NCBI RefSeq assembly: GCF_900961225.1
Contig: NZ_CAAHFN010000050.1
Coordinates: 1 to 64,000 of the forward strand
Length of the DNA stretch: 64,000 bases
From: Modicisalibacter radicis
Lineage (GTDB): Bacteria; Pseudomonadota; Gammaproteobacteria; Pseudomonadales; Halomonadaceae
Direction of reading: 5' to 3'
Part shown: positions 34,106 to 42,822 of the stretch, in pieces
Numbering within the stretch: the first letter of the stretch is position 1
How the letters are laid out: the number at the start of each line of letters is the position of its first letter
The notes under the pieces: model-generated
Told to the model about the DNA's origin: nothing
The model's input: only the letters and a program-made list of their open reading frames with translations
Databases searched by the model: none
Position numbers and translations under genes: made by a program

Positions 34106-34837
34106 TCAACCTTCGAAGACACGCCGTCGTGAGTTGCCGATATGCTCGCGCATGTACTGGCAGGCCTGCTCCGGCTGCCGTTCGTGGATGGCGATGAAGA
34201 TGCGGGTATGTTCCTGCTGAACTTCCGGCAGATGCTGGTCCGGGCGGCGCAAGCCCAGGTTGCGCGCCAGGTTCTGACCGAAATTGATCTGCGCTTTCAG
34301 CGAGCTCAGCGTATCGCTGAAGAAACGGTTATTGGTCGCCCGAGCGATCGCCAGGTGAAAGGCGAAATCGGCTTCCACTCCCAGCTCCCGGGCTTCGATG
34401 CAGGCTTCGAGCTGCTGCAGGGCGCGCTCGATTTCCTTCACCATCGACGACGATCCGTTCACCGCCGCCATGCGCGCCGACTCGCCCTCCAGCGCGGCGC
34501 GGAACTCGAAGCAACGCTGCATGTCCGCCAGGCTCTCGAGCGGCGCGAAGTCGAGCATCGCCCGGTCGGGACGGCGCTTGACGTAGCTGCCCGCCCCGCG
34601 ATGCGAGTGCACCAGTCCATCTTCGCGCAGCCGTGATAGCGCCTCACGCACCACGGGGCGAGAGACACCGTTCATCTCGGCAAGCCGCAGTTCCGAGGGC
34701 AACCGCTCGCCTTCGACATATTCCCCCTTGAGTATGCGCTCGATGATACCGCCGTAGACACGGTCGCTGAGCTTGGCGGGACGTTCGATGTCGGCGATGG
34801 AAGACGACGCTGAGGCAGGATAACTCGGGTGGGTCAT
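34106..34837 (-). CDS. GntR/FadR-family regulator of the tartrate operon
   Basis: This 243-residue regulator has an N-terminal wHTH (GEYVEGERLPSELRLAEMNGVSRPVVREALSRL) and an FCD-type helical effector domain (DFAFHLAIARATNN gives metal-ligand residues). It is transcribed in the same direction as the tartrate genes and is followed by a FadR-type palindrome. The start is uncertain: ATG 34837 leaves a normal-length N-terminal arm, but neither it nor ATG 34900 has a clear ribosome-binding site. It probably senses tartrate or a product. Confidence 0.85.
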   Translation of the reverse strand: MTHPSYPASASSSIADIERPAKLSDRVYGGIIERILKGEYVEGERLPSELRLAEMNGVSRPVVREALSRLREDGLVHSHRGAGSYVKRRPDRAMLDFAPLESLADMQRCFEFRAALEGESARMAAVNGSSSMVKEIERALQQLEACIEARELGVEADFAFHLAIARATNNRFFSDTLSSLKAQINFGQNLARNLGLRRPDQHLPEVQQEHTRIFIAIHERQPEQACQYMREHIGNSRRRVFEG

Positions 34838-34934
34838 GAAGCGGCCCGGGACAGAATCAGATACCCCAACATAACCTATTTTGCCGGCGCTGTTATGCAT
34901 CGCCGATAAACTTTTGCGGCATGTCTGGTCGCCA

Positions 34935-36341
34935 CTAGGCGGCGGCGAAAGCGATTCCCGTCAACGGCGCCAGCAGGACCTGTACCACAAGGCTGACGAC
35001 GCCCAGCAGCGCCGCCGTCAGCGTCAGCGTCCAGCCGGAGAACCGGCCCAGCACGGCGATCTCGCCCTTTGGTGAGTGGAACAACAGCGTGGCGGCGACG
35101 CGCAGATAGTAGTAGAGCGAGATCACGGTATTGACTACCGCCAGCACGGCCAGCCAGACATAGCCGCCCGCGATCGTCACCTCGAACAGCAGCAGCTTGC
35201 CGACGAAGCCCACCAGCGGCGGGATACCCACCAGCGACAGCAGCGCGACGATCAGCACCGCGCTGGTCAGCGGCCGGCTGTGCCCCAGCCCGCGGCAATC
35301 GTCGAACGCGGTGCGCCCGCGCCAATGGGTGACCACCGCGAAGGCGGCCAGGTTGGCCAACGCATAGGCGACGAGGAACACCAGCAGTGCCGGCAGTGCG
35401 CGCGGCGCGGCGTCGAGCACCACGATCGCCATCAGCGCATAGCCGGATTGCGATACCGACGACCAGCCCAGCAGCCGGCGCAGATCGTGCTGGCGCAATG
35501 CCGCCAGGTTTCCCAGCGTCATGGTCACGGCGGCGATCAGCGCGACGATCGCCGGCCAGGCCACGGCATCGGGCAACAGCGCGACGAAGCGCGCCAGCGC
35601 CAGCGCCGCGCCGACCTTGGGGACCACCGTCAGCAGCGCCGCCGCCGGGGCCGGGGCGGCCTGGGCGACGTCCGGCAGCCAGGCGTGGCCGGGAAACGCC
35701 GCCAGCTTGAAGCTCAGCCCGATGACGACGCAGGCCACCGCAACGATCACGCCCCAGGGGTCGGCCCCGGCCAGCGCCGCCGCGGTGGCTGCGTAGCCGG
35801 TGTCGCCGACCAGTCCGAACAGCAGCACCACGCCGAGCGCCAGCAGCGCATTGGTCAGCGCGCCGATCAGGTAATACTTCATCGCTGCCTCGAGCGCCGG
35901 TGCCCAGCCACGATGAAAGGCCGCCAGCGGGTAGCTGGCCACCGAGGTCAGCAGCACCCCGACCATCAGTTCCATGGTGTCGTGGGCCGCGGCCATCATC
36001 AGCGCGCCGAGCAGCGTGAACAGGCACAGCGCGTAGTATTCGCCGTGACGGCGATCGCCGCGCAGCCAATCCGGCGACAGCCCGATGCACACCGCTCCGC
36101 TGACCAGGATCACCAGCTTGGCGACGATCGCCGGACGATCCAGCGCCCACACCCCGGCGAAGCTCAACTGCGGTGCCGGCCCCCACTGCGCCACGCTGGC
36201 CACTCCCGCCGCCACCAGCGCGGCCAGCGCCAGGCCGGCGGCCCAGGCCTGGTGACGCTGCGCGGCGAAGGAGGCGAACAGCACGATCGCCACCGCCGCC
36301 GCCAGCAGGATGAGCTCGGGAATCAGATCGCCGACCGGCAT
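34935..36341 (-). CDS. nuoN: complex-I-like membrane subunit NuoN (atypical)
   Basis: This 468-residue antiporter-like subunit has about 14 spans. It keeps the central Lys motif (FKLAAFPGHAWLPDVAQAAPAPAAALL, then PKVGA) and the C-terminal GFVGKLLLF block. The TM5 Glu that is nearly invariant in NuoN (FLGIELLSLPL in E. coli) is replaced by Leu here (VGVLLTSVASY), so a key charged residue of the proton path is missing. It is the last gene of an eight-gene cluster; its ATG overlaps the nuoM stop (TGATG). There is no clear terminator before the downstream gntR gene. Confidence 0.88.
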   Translation of the reverse strand: MPVGDLIPELILLAAAVAIVLFASFAAQRHQAWAAGLALAALVAAGVASVAQWGPAPQLSFAGVWALDRPAIVAKLVILVSGAVCIGLSPDWLRGDRRHGEYYALCLFTLLGALMMAAAHDTMELMVGVLLTSVASYPLAAFHRGWAPALEAAMKYYLIGALTNALLALGVVLLFGLVGDTGYAATAAALAGADPWGVIVAVACVVIGLSFKLAAFPGHAWLPDVAQAAPAPAAALLTVVPKVGAALALARFVALLPDAVAWPAIVALIAAVTMTLGNLAALRQHDLRRLLGWSSVSQSGYALMAIVVLDAAPRALPALLVFLVAYALANLAAFAVVTHWRGRTAFDDCRGLGHSRPLTSAVLIVALLSLVGIPPLVGFVGKLLLFEVTIAGGYVWLAVLAVVNTVISLYYYLRVAATLLFHSPKGEIAVLGRFSGWTLTLTAALLGVVSLVVQVLLAPLTGIAFAAA

Positions 36342-37825
36342 CAGCGCCCCCCGACCAGTGCGCTCGAGGCCGATTCGAGCAGCGTCAGCACGAAGCTCGG
36401 GTAGACGCCGATCGTCACGATGCCCAGCGACAGCACGCCAAGCACCAGCCATTCGGCGCGGGCAAGGTCGCTGAAGGTAGCCAGCGAGGCAGGCAGGTGG
36501 CCGAAGAACAGCCGCCGCAGCATGTCCAGGAACAGCGCCGCGGTGATCAGAATGCCGGCAAGCGCCGGCACCGCCAGCCAGGGGTAGACGGCAAACGCGC
36601 CCGCGAACACCTGGAACTCGGCGACGAACCCGGCCAGCCCCGGCATACCCAGGCTGGCGAAGGCCGCTAGTACCGTGAAGCCGGTGAGCAGCGGCGCCTG
36701 ATGCGCCAGGCCGCCGTAGTGCGCCAGCTCGTAGTCGCCGGTACGTTGCCAAAGCGAGCCGCTGATCAGGAACAGTGCGCCGGTGATCAGCCCGTGCACG
36801 ACCATCTGCAGCGAGGCCCCGGTCAGCGCCAGCTGCCGCGCGGCCGGGTCGCCCAATGCCGAAGCCGCCACGGCGATCCCCAGCACGCCATAGCCCATGT
36901 GGTTGACCGAGGTGTAGGCGATGCGCCGCTTGAGGTTGCCCTGGCCCAGCGCCACCAGCGCCCCGTAGACGATCGCCAGCAGCGCCAGCGCCCCGACCCA
37001 GGGCGCGTAGCGGGCGAAGGTCTCGGCCATCATCGAAAGCGGCAGGCGGATCATGCCGTAGACGCCCATCTTGAGCAGCACCCCGGCGAGAATCGCCGAG
37101 ACCGGCCCCGGGGCGTCGACGTGGGCCTGCGGCAGCCAGGTGTGCAGCGGTACCAGCGGGGTCTTGATCGCCAGGCCCAGCATCAGCGCCAGGAACACCA
37201 GCCCGGCGTAGAGCCCGCCGCCGGCCAGCGGCTGCTGCTCGATCAGCACACGCATGTCGAAGCTGTGCGGCTCCAGCGAGAGATACAGGCCGATGATCGC
37301 CAGCAGCAGCAAAAGCGACCCGGCGAAGGTGTAGAGGAAGAACTTGAGCGCCGAGAGTTGCGGCTGGCCATGTCCCCAGCGCCCGATCAGGAAGAACATC
37401 CCCACCAGGCTCAAGTCGAAGAATACGTAGAACAGCAGCAGGTCGAGGGTCAGGAACACCCCCAGCGACACGCCCTGCATGAACAGCAGCCAGGCATAGT
37501 AGCTGCGCGGCTCGCCGCGGGTATCGACGGGGTAGATCGCCGCCGCGGTGAACAGCAACGCGCTCATGGTCGCCACCGCCAGCGCGATGCCGTCGACCCC
37601 GAGCCGATAGGCGACGCCCAGCGACGGCACCCAGGGCAGTTCGACGACATGCTGGAACTGCGCGCCCCGCGGGTCGAAACCCAGCCAGGCGACGATCAGC
37701 GCCGCAAGCGAGACGCCGGCGGCGCCCACGGCGATGCGGCGCGCCTGGACGGCGCTCCAGCGCGGGTAACCGGCCAGCGCGAGTGCGCCCAACAGGGGCA
37801 CGGCCAGGGCGATGCTCAGGATCAC
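36341..37825 (-). CDS. nuoM: complex-I-like membrane subunit NuoM (atypical)
   Basis: This 494-residue antiporter-like subunit keeps KTPLVPLHTWLPQAHVDAPGPVSAILAGVLLKMG with the TM7/TM8 Lys residues, and the TM12 Glu in AGFVAEFQVF. The TM5 Glu of canonical NuoM (FFWEMMLVPMYF in E. coli) is replaced by Asp (FFDLSLVGMFF). I placed the start at GTG 37825, overlapping the nuoL stop (GTGA), because the frame upstream lies within nuoL and has no NuoM similarity. Confidence 0.9.
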   Translation of the reverse strand: MILSIALAVPLLGALALAGYPRWSAVQARRIAVGAAGVSLAALIVAWLGFDPRGAQFQHVVELPWVPSLGVAYRLGVDGIALAVATMSALLFTAAAIYPVDTRGEPRSYYAWLLFMQGVSLGVFLTLDLLLFYVFFDLSLVGMFFLIGRWGHGQPQLSALKFFLYTFAGSLLLLLAIIGLYLSLEPHSFDMRVLIEQQPLAGGGLYAGLVFLALMLGLAIKTPLVPLHTWLPQAHVDAPGPVSAILAGVLLKMGVYGMIRLPLSMMAETFARYAPWVGALALLAIVYGALVALGQGNLKRRIAYTSVNHMGYGVLGIAVAASALGDPAARQLALTGASLQMVVHGLITGALFLISGSLWQRTGDYELAHYGGLAHQAPLLTGFTVLAAFASLGMPGLAGFVAEFQVFAGAFAVYPWLAVPALAGILITAALFLDMLRRLFFGHLPASLATFSDLARAEWLVLGVLSLGIVTIGVYPSFVLTLLESASSALVGGR

Positions 37826-39675
37826 AACAGGACTCCTATCACCAGCAAGCTCAGGATCAAGACGACACCGATCACGATGGTGCTGTAGTAGTGGTGGGTC
37901 TGGCCGCTCTGGGCACGGCGCGCCCATGCGCCGCCCCAATCGGCCAGCCGGCTCAGGCTATCGGGCAGGCCCTCGGCGAACGCCTCGCCGCGCCGCGCGT
38001 TGAAGCGTGCCAGGCCGTCGGCGACGCGTGCGGTGGCGTGCAGGCCGGCATCGACCCCGGCATCGTCGAAGCGTGCCAGGCGCCGGGCGAGCGCGGCCAC
38101 CGCAACCGCCACACGCTCGAGCAGCGCGCTCAGGCCAAACCATTCGGCGACAATCGCCTGGCCGGCCGAGGCCGGCTCGACCCGGCGACCGGGGCGGGTC
38201 AGCCACCAGCCGGCGCCGATCCCCGCCAATACCAGCGCCAGCGACACCAGCAGCAACCACGTGTGGCTGGGCGGCCACCGGGTCGCCAGCCAGCCGGCGA
38301 CGGCCTGGCGCGCGGGCGGCCACCACAATACCGACAACAGCAGCGTGCCGGCCGCCAGGCTGCGCAGCGCGGCGATCTCGCCACGCGAGGGAGGCGTCGA
38401 CGCCGGCAGGCGATCGGTGCGGCCATAGGCCAGGCGCTGGAAACGGGTCGCGTAGAGCGCGCTCAGCCCGCCGGCCAGCGCCACCGTCAGGGCCAGCCAG
38501 AGCGCCTGCTGGCCTGCCGCCGAGGCGATCTGCTCCTTGCTCCAGGCCGAGCCCAGCGGAATCATCCCGGCCAGCGCCAGACTCGAGACCAGCGTGGTTG
38601 CCCCGACGCCCGGCAGCCGGCGGCCGAGACGCATGCCGGCCAGTTCATGGCCACCGGACTCCCTGGCGGCGAGCCCGGCGGACAGGAACAACCCGGCTTT
38701 CATGAACGCATGCGCGACGAAGTGCACCAGCGCCACCGCCGGGAAACCCACACCTACTGCCAGCCACATCAGCCCGTACTGCGACGAGGTGGAAGCCGCC
38801 AGCAGCTTCTTGGCATGGCCCTGGCAGATGGCCGTCAGCGCCCCCGCCAGCGCAGTGGCCAGGCCGATAGCAATTACCAGCGGAGCGAACCAGGCCACGC
38901 CGTCGAGGATCGGCTGCAGGCGCACCAACAGATAGAGCCCCGCGGCCACCAGGGTTGCCGCGTGCAACAGGGCCGAAACCGGCACCGGCCCGGCCATGGC
39001 GGCGAACAGCCAGGCGGAAAATGGCAGCTGCGCCGACTTGGCGGCGGCCGCCAGCACGATGCCCGCCACCGCGACATCCAGCAGCGGGCCGTCGAGCGCG
39101 GCCAGATCGGCGTAGCTAAAGCCGCCGCTGCCGGCGAAGACCGCCGCCGCGGCGACATACAGCCCCAGATCGCCGCAGCGCGTGGTCAGAAAGGCCGTCA
39201 GCGCCTCGCGCGTCACCTCCGCCTCGCCCCAGCGGTAACCGATCAGCGCCCACGAGCAGGCGCCGATCAGCTCCCAGGCGATCAGCAATGTCAGCAGGTC
39301 GTCGGCCAGCACCAGGAGTTGCATGGCCCCGACGAAGGCGACGATCAGCGCCATCAGTCGAGCACCGCTCCGGCCGGCCGCACCCGGCGGCAGCTCGTGG
39401 AAGCCCGCGTAGACGGCGATCGGCAGCGCGATCAGCGGCACCGCCAGGGTGAACGCCGCCGCTGCATGCGAAGGCGCCAGGGTCAGCACCAGCGCATCGC
39501 TCCAGCGATAGCTCGCCGCGCCCCAGCCGCCGGCCAGGGCGAGCGCCGCCAGCCCCAGCGCGGCCGTGACGGCCAGCGCCGCCGCGGCCGTCACGGCGTT
39601 ACGATCCAGCCGCGCGCCGCCCAGGTACAGCAGCACCGCCGCGCCTATCGGCACCCCTCCCAGCGACCACAACAT
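37822..39675 (-). CDS. nuoL: complex-I-like membrane subunit NuoL
   Basis: This 617-residue subunit is of normal NuoL length. It keeps the TM5 Glu (IAWELIGACSWALIG), the Lys of TM7 (AKSAQLPFSAWLFAAM), HAATLVAAGLYLLVR and the TM12 region (HAFMKAGLFLSAG). It also keeps a long C-terminal amphipathic stretch and a final hydrophobic helix (YYSTIVIGVVLILSLL), equivalent to the lateral helix and TM16 that run along the other antiporter subunits. It is therefore built to dock on NuoM and NuoN, not to act alone as MrpA or DabB do. The ATG overlaps the nuoK stop. Confidence 0.9.
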   Translation of the reverse strand: MLWSLGGVPIGAAVLLYLGGARLDRNAVTAAAALAVTAALGLAALALAGGWGAASYRWSDALVLTLAPSHAAAAFTLAVPLIALPIAVYAGFHELPPGAAGRSGARLMALIVAFVGAMQLLVLADDLLTLLIAWELIGACSWALIGYRWGEAEVTREALTAFLTTRCGDLGLYVAAAAVFAGSGGFSYADLAALDGPLLDVAVAGIVLAAAAKSAQLPFSAWLFAAMAGPVPVSALLHAATLVAAGLYLLVRLQPILDGVAWFAPLVIAIGLATALAGALTAICQGHAKKLLAASTSSQYGLMWLAVGVGFPAVALVHFVAHAFMKAGLFLSAGLAARESGGHELAGMRLGRRLPGVGATTLVSSLALAGMIPLGSAWSKEQIASAAGQQALWLALTVALAGGLSALYATRFQRLAYGRTDRLPASTPPSRGEIAALRSLAAGTLLLSVLWWPPARQAVAGWLATRWPPSHTWLLLVSLALVLAGIGAGWWLTRPGRRVEPASAGQAIVAEWFGLSALLERVAVAVAALARRLARFDDAGVDAGLHATARVADGLARFNARRGEAFAEGLPDSLSRLADWGGAWARRAQSGQTHHYYSTIVIGVVLILSLLVIGVLL

Positions 39676-39980
39676 CAATGCTTGAGCTCGCCGAGCGCTT
39701 CGGTCATGTCGGCCTGGTTGGTGCGGAACACCGCCACCACCAGGGCGAAGCCCATGGCCATCTCGATCGCCATCACCGCCATGACGACGATCGTCAGCAA
39801 CTGGCCCTCCGGGGCGCCGGCACCGCTCAGCGCCCAGAACGCCACCGCGGCCAGCATCACCCCGTTGAGCATCAACTCCAGGCCCATCATCAGCATCACG
39901 AACGACTGCTGCGACAGCGCGCCATACAGGCCGATCCCGATCAGCGCGGCGGCAACAAGCAAGAGGCTAACCAAGGTCAT
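39675..39980 (-). CDS. nuoK: complex-I-like membrane subunit NuoK
   Basis: This 101-residue protein has three spans and both conserved intramembrane glutamates in NuoK positions (MMGLELMLNGVML and MAIEMAMGFALVV). Length and sequence are normal for NuoK (related to MrpC). It is separated from nuoJ by 30 bp, the largest gap inside the cluster. Confidence 0.92.
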   Translation of the reverse strand: MTLVSLLLVAAALIGIGLYGALSQQSFVMLMMGLELMLNGVMLAAVAFWALSGAGAPEGQLLTIVVMAVMAIEMAMGFALVVAVFRTNQADMTEALGELKH

Positions 39981-40010
39981 TCCACGTCTCCCTGTGTGGT
40001 TCCCGGACGA

Positions 40011-40628
40011 TCAATGGCAGTGGTGATGGTGGCCGCCCGAACCTTCCGCGTCGGGCTGGGGTCCCGCCGGTACGCCGCCCGGCTCGAGCCCCGGCGGCAG
40101 CGAGCCCTGGTCGGCGGCGCCGAAGCGCCCGCGATGGCTCGACATCACCACCACGCCGATCATCGTCGCCAGCAGCACGATGCCCGCCGACTCGAACACC
40201 AGCATCGAATCGCCGAGCATCTCGCGGCCCAGCGAGGCCACCGGATCGAGCCCCGCCGGCAGCGGCCGGTCGGGAAACTCGACGAACAGCGCCAGCGCCC
40301 CCAGCACCGCGAAGGCCAGGCCGCCCGCGACGATCGACAGGCGATGCTGGTGGACCATCACCATCGGGTTGAGCCCCGCCGGGTTCATCATGAACATCAC
40401 CATGAACAGCGCCATGACCATCATCTCGACGGCCATCATGAACAACATCGCCAACCCCAGGTAGACCGCCGCCAGCAGCAGCATGATCGCGCCCACGGCG
40501 ATGAACGAGGCGAGCAGGAAGAACGACGCGCGAACCATCGAGTCGGTGCGGAACACCCGCCAGCCGCTGAACACGGCGAGCGCGGCCAGCACCCAGAAGA
40601 TCGCGTCGGCGAACAGGCTCGTTTGCAT
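40011..40628 (-). CDS. nuoJ: complex-I-like membrane subunit NuoJ (atypical)
   Basis: This 205-residue protein has five spans and NuoJ topology. The central TM3 motif is changed: canonical NuoJ has a Q-VLVYVGAI type sequence with a flexible Tyr, while here the region reads LAMLFMMAVEMMVMALF, rich in Met and with an intramembrane Glu instead. The C-terminal tail is hydrophilic and ends in a His/Cys run (GGHHHHCH), suggesting a metal-binding tail. The ATG overlaps the nuoH stop (TAATG). Confidence 0.85.
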   Translation of the reverse strand: MQTSLFADAIFWVLAALAVFSGWRVFRTDSMVRASFFLLASFIAVGAIMLLLAAVYLGLAMLFMMAVEMMVMALFMVMFMMNPAGLNPMVMVHQHRLSIVAGGLAFAVLGALALFVEFPDRPLPAGLDPVASLGREMLGDSMLVFESAGIVLLATMIGVVVMSSHRGRFGAADQGSLPPGLEPGGVPAGPQPDAEGSGGHHHHCH

Positions 40629-41542
40629 TACAGCGCCTCCAGTCCGGCCCAGATCAGGTCCACGAACGACAGCGGCAGCAGTACCACCCACATCAGCGTG
40701 ACGCAGCGCTCCGGCGCCAGTCGCGGCAATACCCGGCCCAGCCACGCAAGCGCCAGCAGCACCGCAAGCATCTTGAGCGCCAGCCACAGCGGCCCGGGCA
40801 GCCACGGCCCCAGCCAGCCGCCCAGGAAGGCGGTTGCCGCGATACCGCTGAAGGCCACCAGCATCGCCACCCGAGCGATCTCCCAGACCAGCCGCGGCGG
40901 CCCCGAGACCTCGCTGGCGGTGCCCCCGGCCAGGTCCGTCGAGTCGGCCAGGTTCAGCGGTCCCCAGAAGGTCAGCCCCAATCCGACGATCAAGAACAGC
41001 GGCAGGCCCAGCGGCTGGCGCACCACGTTCCACAGCTCCTCCTGGGCGGCCACCACTTGCGAGAACTTAAGCGACTCGGCGGGCAGCACCACGCCGATCA
41101 GCACGAACATGCTGACCAGGATGTAGGAAAGCCCCAGCGCCACGTAGCGATAGCCGCCGATCAGCGCCAGCGGCGCGTTGGCCGACCAGCCGTGCAGGAA
41201 GATCGCCACCGTGGCCAGCGCCTCGAGGCTGCCCCACAGCACCACGCCGGTGGCCAGGTCCGCGACGACCAGGGTCGGCGACCAGGGCACCAGCGCCAGG
41301 CCCAGTGCGGCCAGCGCCAGGTAGAGCGCCGGGGCCAGCCGCCAGGCGGGCCGGTCGGGCGCCTCGGTGACGTTGGCATCCTGGCGATACAACCAGGCGC
41401 CGCGCGCCAGCGGGGCCAGCCAGGCGTTGCCCTGGTGCGGCCAGCCGCAGGCGCCGGCGATCAGCCGATCGGCGACGGCCACCGCGTAACCGCCCACGGC
41501 CAGGGCCAGGAACGTCAACACCATTGCCGCCCACGCCATCAT
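40628..41542 (-). CDS. nuoH: complex-I-like membrane subunit NuoH (atypical)
   Basis: This 304-residue protein has eight spans and NuoH-like spacing (EIARVAMLVAFSGIAATAFLGGW corresponds to the segment after the E-rich loop). Two functional regions are degraded. The N-terminal QP/aDg.KL type sequence at the quinone site is absent. The acidic loop normally reading FDLPEAESELVAGY...EYSG has become ADSTDLAGGTASEVSG, losing most of its Glu residues. The ATG overlaps the stop of the NuoB-NuoD fusion gene (ATGA). Identification is from family shape plus synteny. Confidence 0.82.
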   Translation of the reverse strand: MMAWAAMVLTFLALAVGGYAVAVADRLIAGACGWPHQGNAWLAPLARGAWLYRQDANVTEAPDRPAWRLAPALYLALAALGLALVPWSPTLVVADLATGVVLWGSLEALATVAIFLHGWSANAPLALIGGYRYVALGLSYILVSMFVLIGVVLPAESLKFSQVVAAQEELWNVVRQPLGLPLFLIVGLGLTFWGPLNLADSTDLAGGTASEVSGPPRLVWEIARVAMLVAFSGIAATAFLGGWLGPWLPGPLWLALKMLAVLLALAWLGRVLPRLAPERCVTLMWVVLLPLSFVDLIWAGLEAL

Positions 41543-42822
41543 TGCGGCTCCTCCGCGTGCGCCTCGCCGGGGGGCGGCGAGGCGCTGCCCTCGGCAAGAT
41601 CGAGGCTGGCGATCGTCGCCAGCGCACTGTCCCATTCCATGCCGGGCAGCAGCGCCTCGAGACAGCCGCCGGCGTCCTGCGCGGGCCGCTCGCGCCACGG
41701 GCCGCACGGGGTCTCGAGGCCGCCGGGCCCGACGGTGGTCAAGTCGCCTTCATCGACGGCGCGCCCGGCCAGCGCCAGCGACTGCTCGATCTCGGCGAGC
41801 TTCTGATGCCAGCGCGCCCGGGTGTCGCCACCCCGGCCCAGCGCCGGCCGAAAGCCGAGGCGCCGATAGTGCGCATCGTCGCTGCGCCGGTCGGTGTCGA
41901 TGCCCGCGGCGCGCGCCGCCGGACCACCGAGTCGACGCGCCGTCTCGGCGTCCAACGCACCGCCGTCGAGCGCCGCCAGGCGGAAGAATCCCGCGCGCGT
42001 CAGCTGCCGGCGCAGGCCATCGAGGTGACTCGCCGGCGTCAGCTCGCGGGCCAGACGCAGCGCCTTGAGGCCGAGCCCTTCGAGGCCGGCCAGACGCAGC
42101 GCCCGGTAGAGATGACGGAGATGGTGCCGGGCGCGCGCCAGTTCGAGTTCGGCGATCGCCACCGGTCGCTCGCGGGCGGTCTGGAAGACCGCATCGAGAG
42201 CCCGCGGGTAGGCGGGCGACTGGTTCGTCCAGGACTGGATCACGTCGCCCTGCAGGGTGATCTCCGCAGCCAGGCCGGGGGGTAGCAGCGGATAGAACGG
42301 CCCCAGCCGGAAGGTCAGCGAGTCGAGCGTCAGGCCGTCGCGAATGTCGTCCTGCATGTTCATCGCCATCGGCCGGCCATAGGGCGTGCCGCCCATCATG
42401 CCCTCGCCGCCATGCCCGTCGTCGCCCAGCCCTTCCCAGGGGTTGGGTGGTTCGTCGGGCAGCAGCCGCGGCGAGCTGCCGCGCTGACCGGTCTGCAGCT
42501 CGCGGTGCAGCGCGACCAGTTCGTCGGTCAGCGTCGCGGGATCATCGACCCGCCGGGCATTTTCCAGCCCGGGCAACGGCTGGCTGCGAAACCACAGCGT
42601 GGCGAACGGGCGCGGCAGCTGGTCATGCACGCGCTTGAGCGCCTCGTGGTGGTGTACCGGCACGTGGCCGGCGACCAGCAGCACGCTGGCGTGGCGCGGC
42701 GAGTCGACCCGCGTGACGCGCCCGGCCAGCGCCAGTGGGTACAACGCCCGTTCGCCGCCGATGCCCAGCAGCGGATAGACCGGAACCGGCGCGCGGGCCG
42801 CGAGTCGGCCAAGCCAGCTCAC
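41539..42822 (-). CDS. nuoBD: fused NuoB-NuoD-like protein lacking Fe-S ligands
   Basis: This 427-residue protein has an N-terminal part (about 1-95) like the NuoB core (VDSPRHASVLLVAGHVPVHHHEALKRVHDQLPRP parallels the SPRqADlliVaG and vr.lydQmPeP segments). It contains no Cys there, so the N2 cluster cannot form. Residues about 150-400 resemble NuoD (RLGPFYPLLPPGLAAE at the GPqHPa...HG position, and AELELARARHHLRHLYRALRLAG like the aELnRi.sHLl helix). The usual quinone-binding His-Gly after the GP motif is replaced. The start is GTG overlapping the nuoA stop (GTGA). Only two Cys are present, both near the C-terminus. It is probably a structural cap on the membrane arm. Confidence 0.75.
   Translation of the reverse strand: MSWLGRLAARAPVPVYPLLGIGGERALYPLALAGRVTRVDSPRHASVLLVAGHVPVHHHEALKRVHDQLPRPFATLWFRSQPLPGLENARRVDDPATLTDELVALHRELQTGQRGSSPRLLPDEPPNPWEGLGDDGHGGEGMMGGTPYGRPMAMNMQDDIRDGLTLDSLTFRLGPFYPLLPPGLAAEITLQGDVIQSWTNQSPAYPRALDAVFQTARERPVAIAELELARARHHLRHLYRALRLAGLEGLGLKALRLARELTPASHLDGLRRQLTRAGFFRLAALDGGALDAETARRLGGPAARAAGIDTDRRSDDAHYRRLGFRPALGRGGDTRARWHQKLAEIEQSLALAGRAVDEGDLTTVGPGGLETPCGPWRERPAQDAGGCLEALLPGMEWDSALATIASLDLAEGSASPPPGEAHAEEPQ

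Noticed and set aside
35076-36404. 442-codon plus-strand ORF opposite nuoN
   Set aside because: Antisense shadow with low-complexity Q/R/H content.
34876-36752. Alternative reading of the nuoN region in other frames
   Set aside because: Only the frame ending at 34935 gives a 14-helix protein with NuoN motifs; the others lack hydrophobic periodicity.
37783-40026. 747-codon plus-strand ORF rich in Gln/Arg/Gly across nuoL-nuoM
   Set aside because: Antisense to two clear membrane genes; its Q/R/H-rich sequence is the reverse reading of Leu/Ala/Gly codons.
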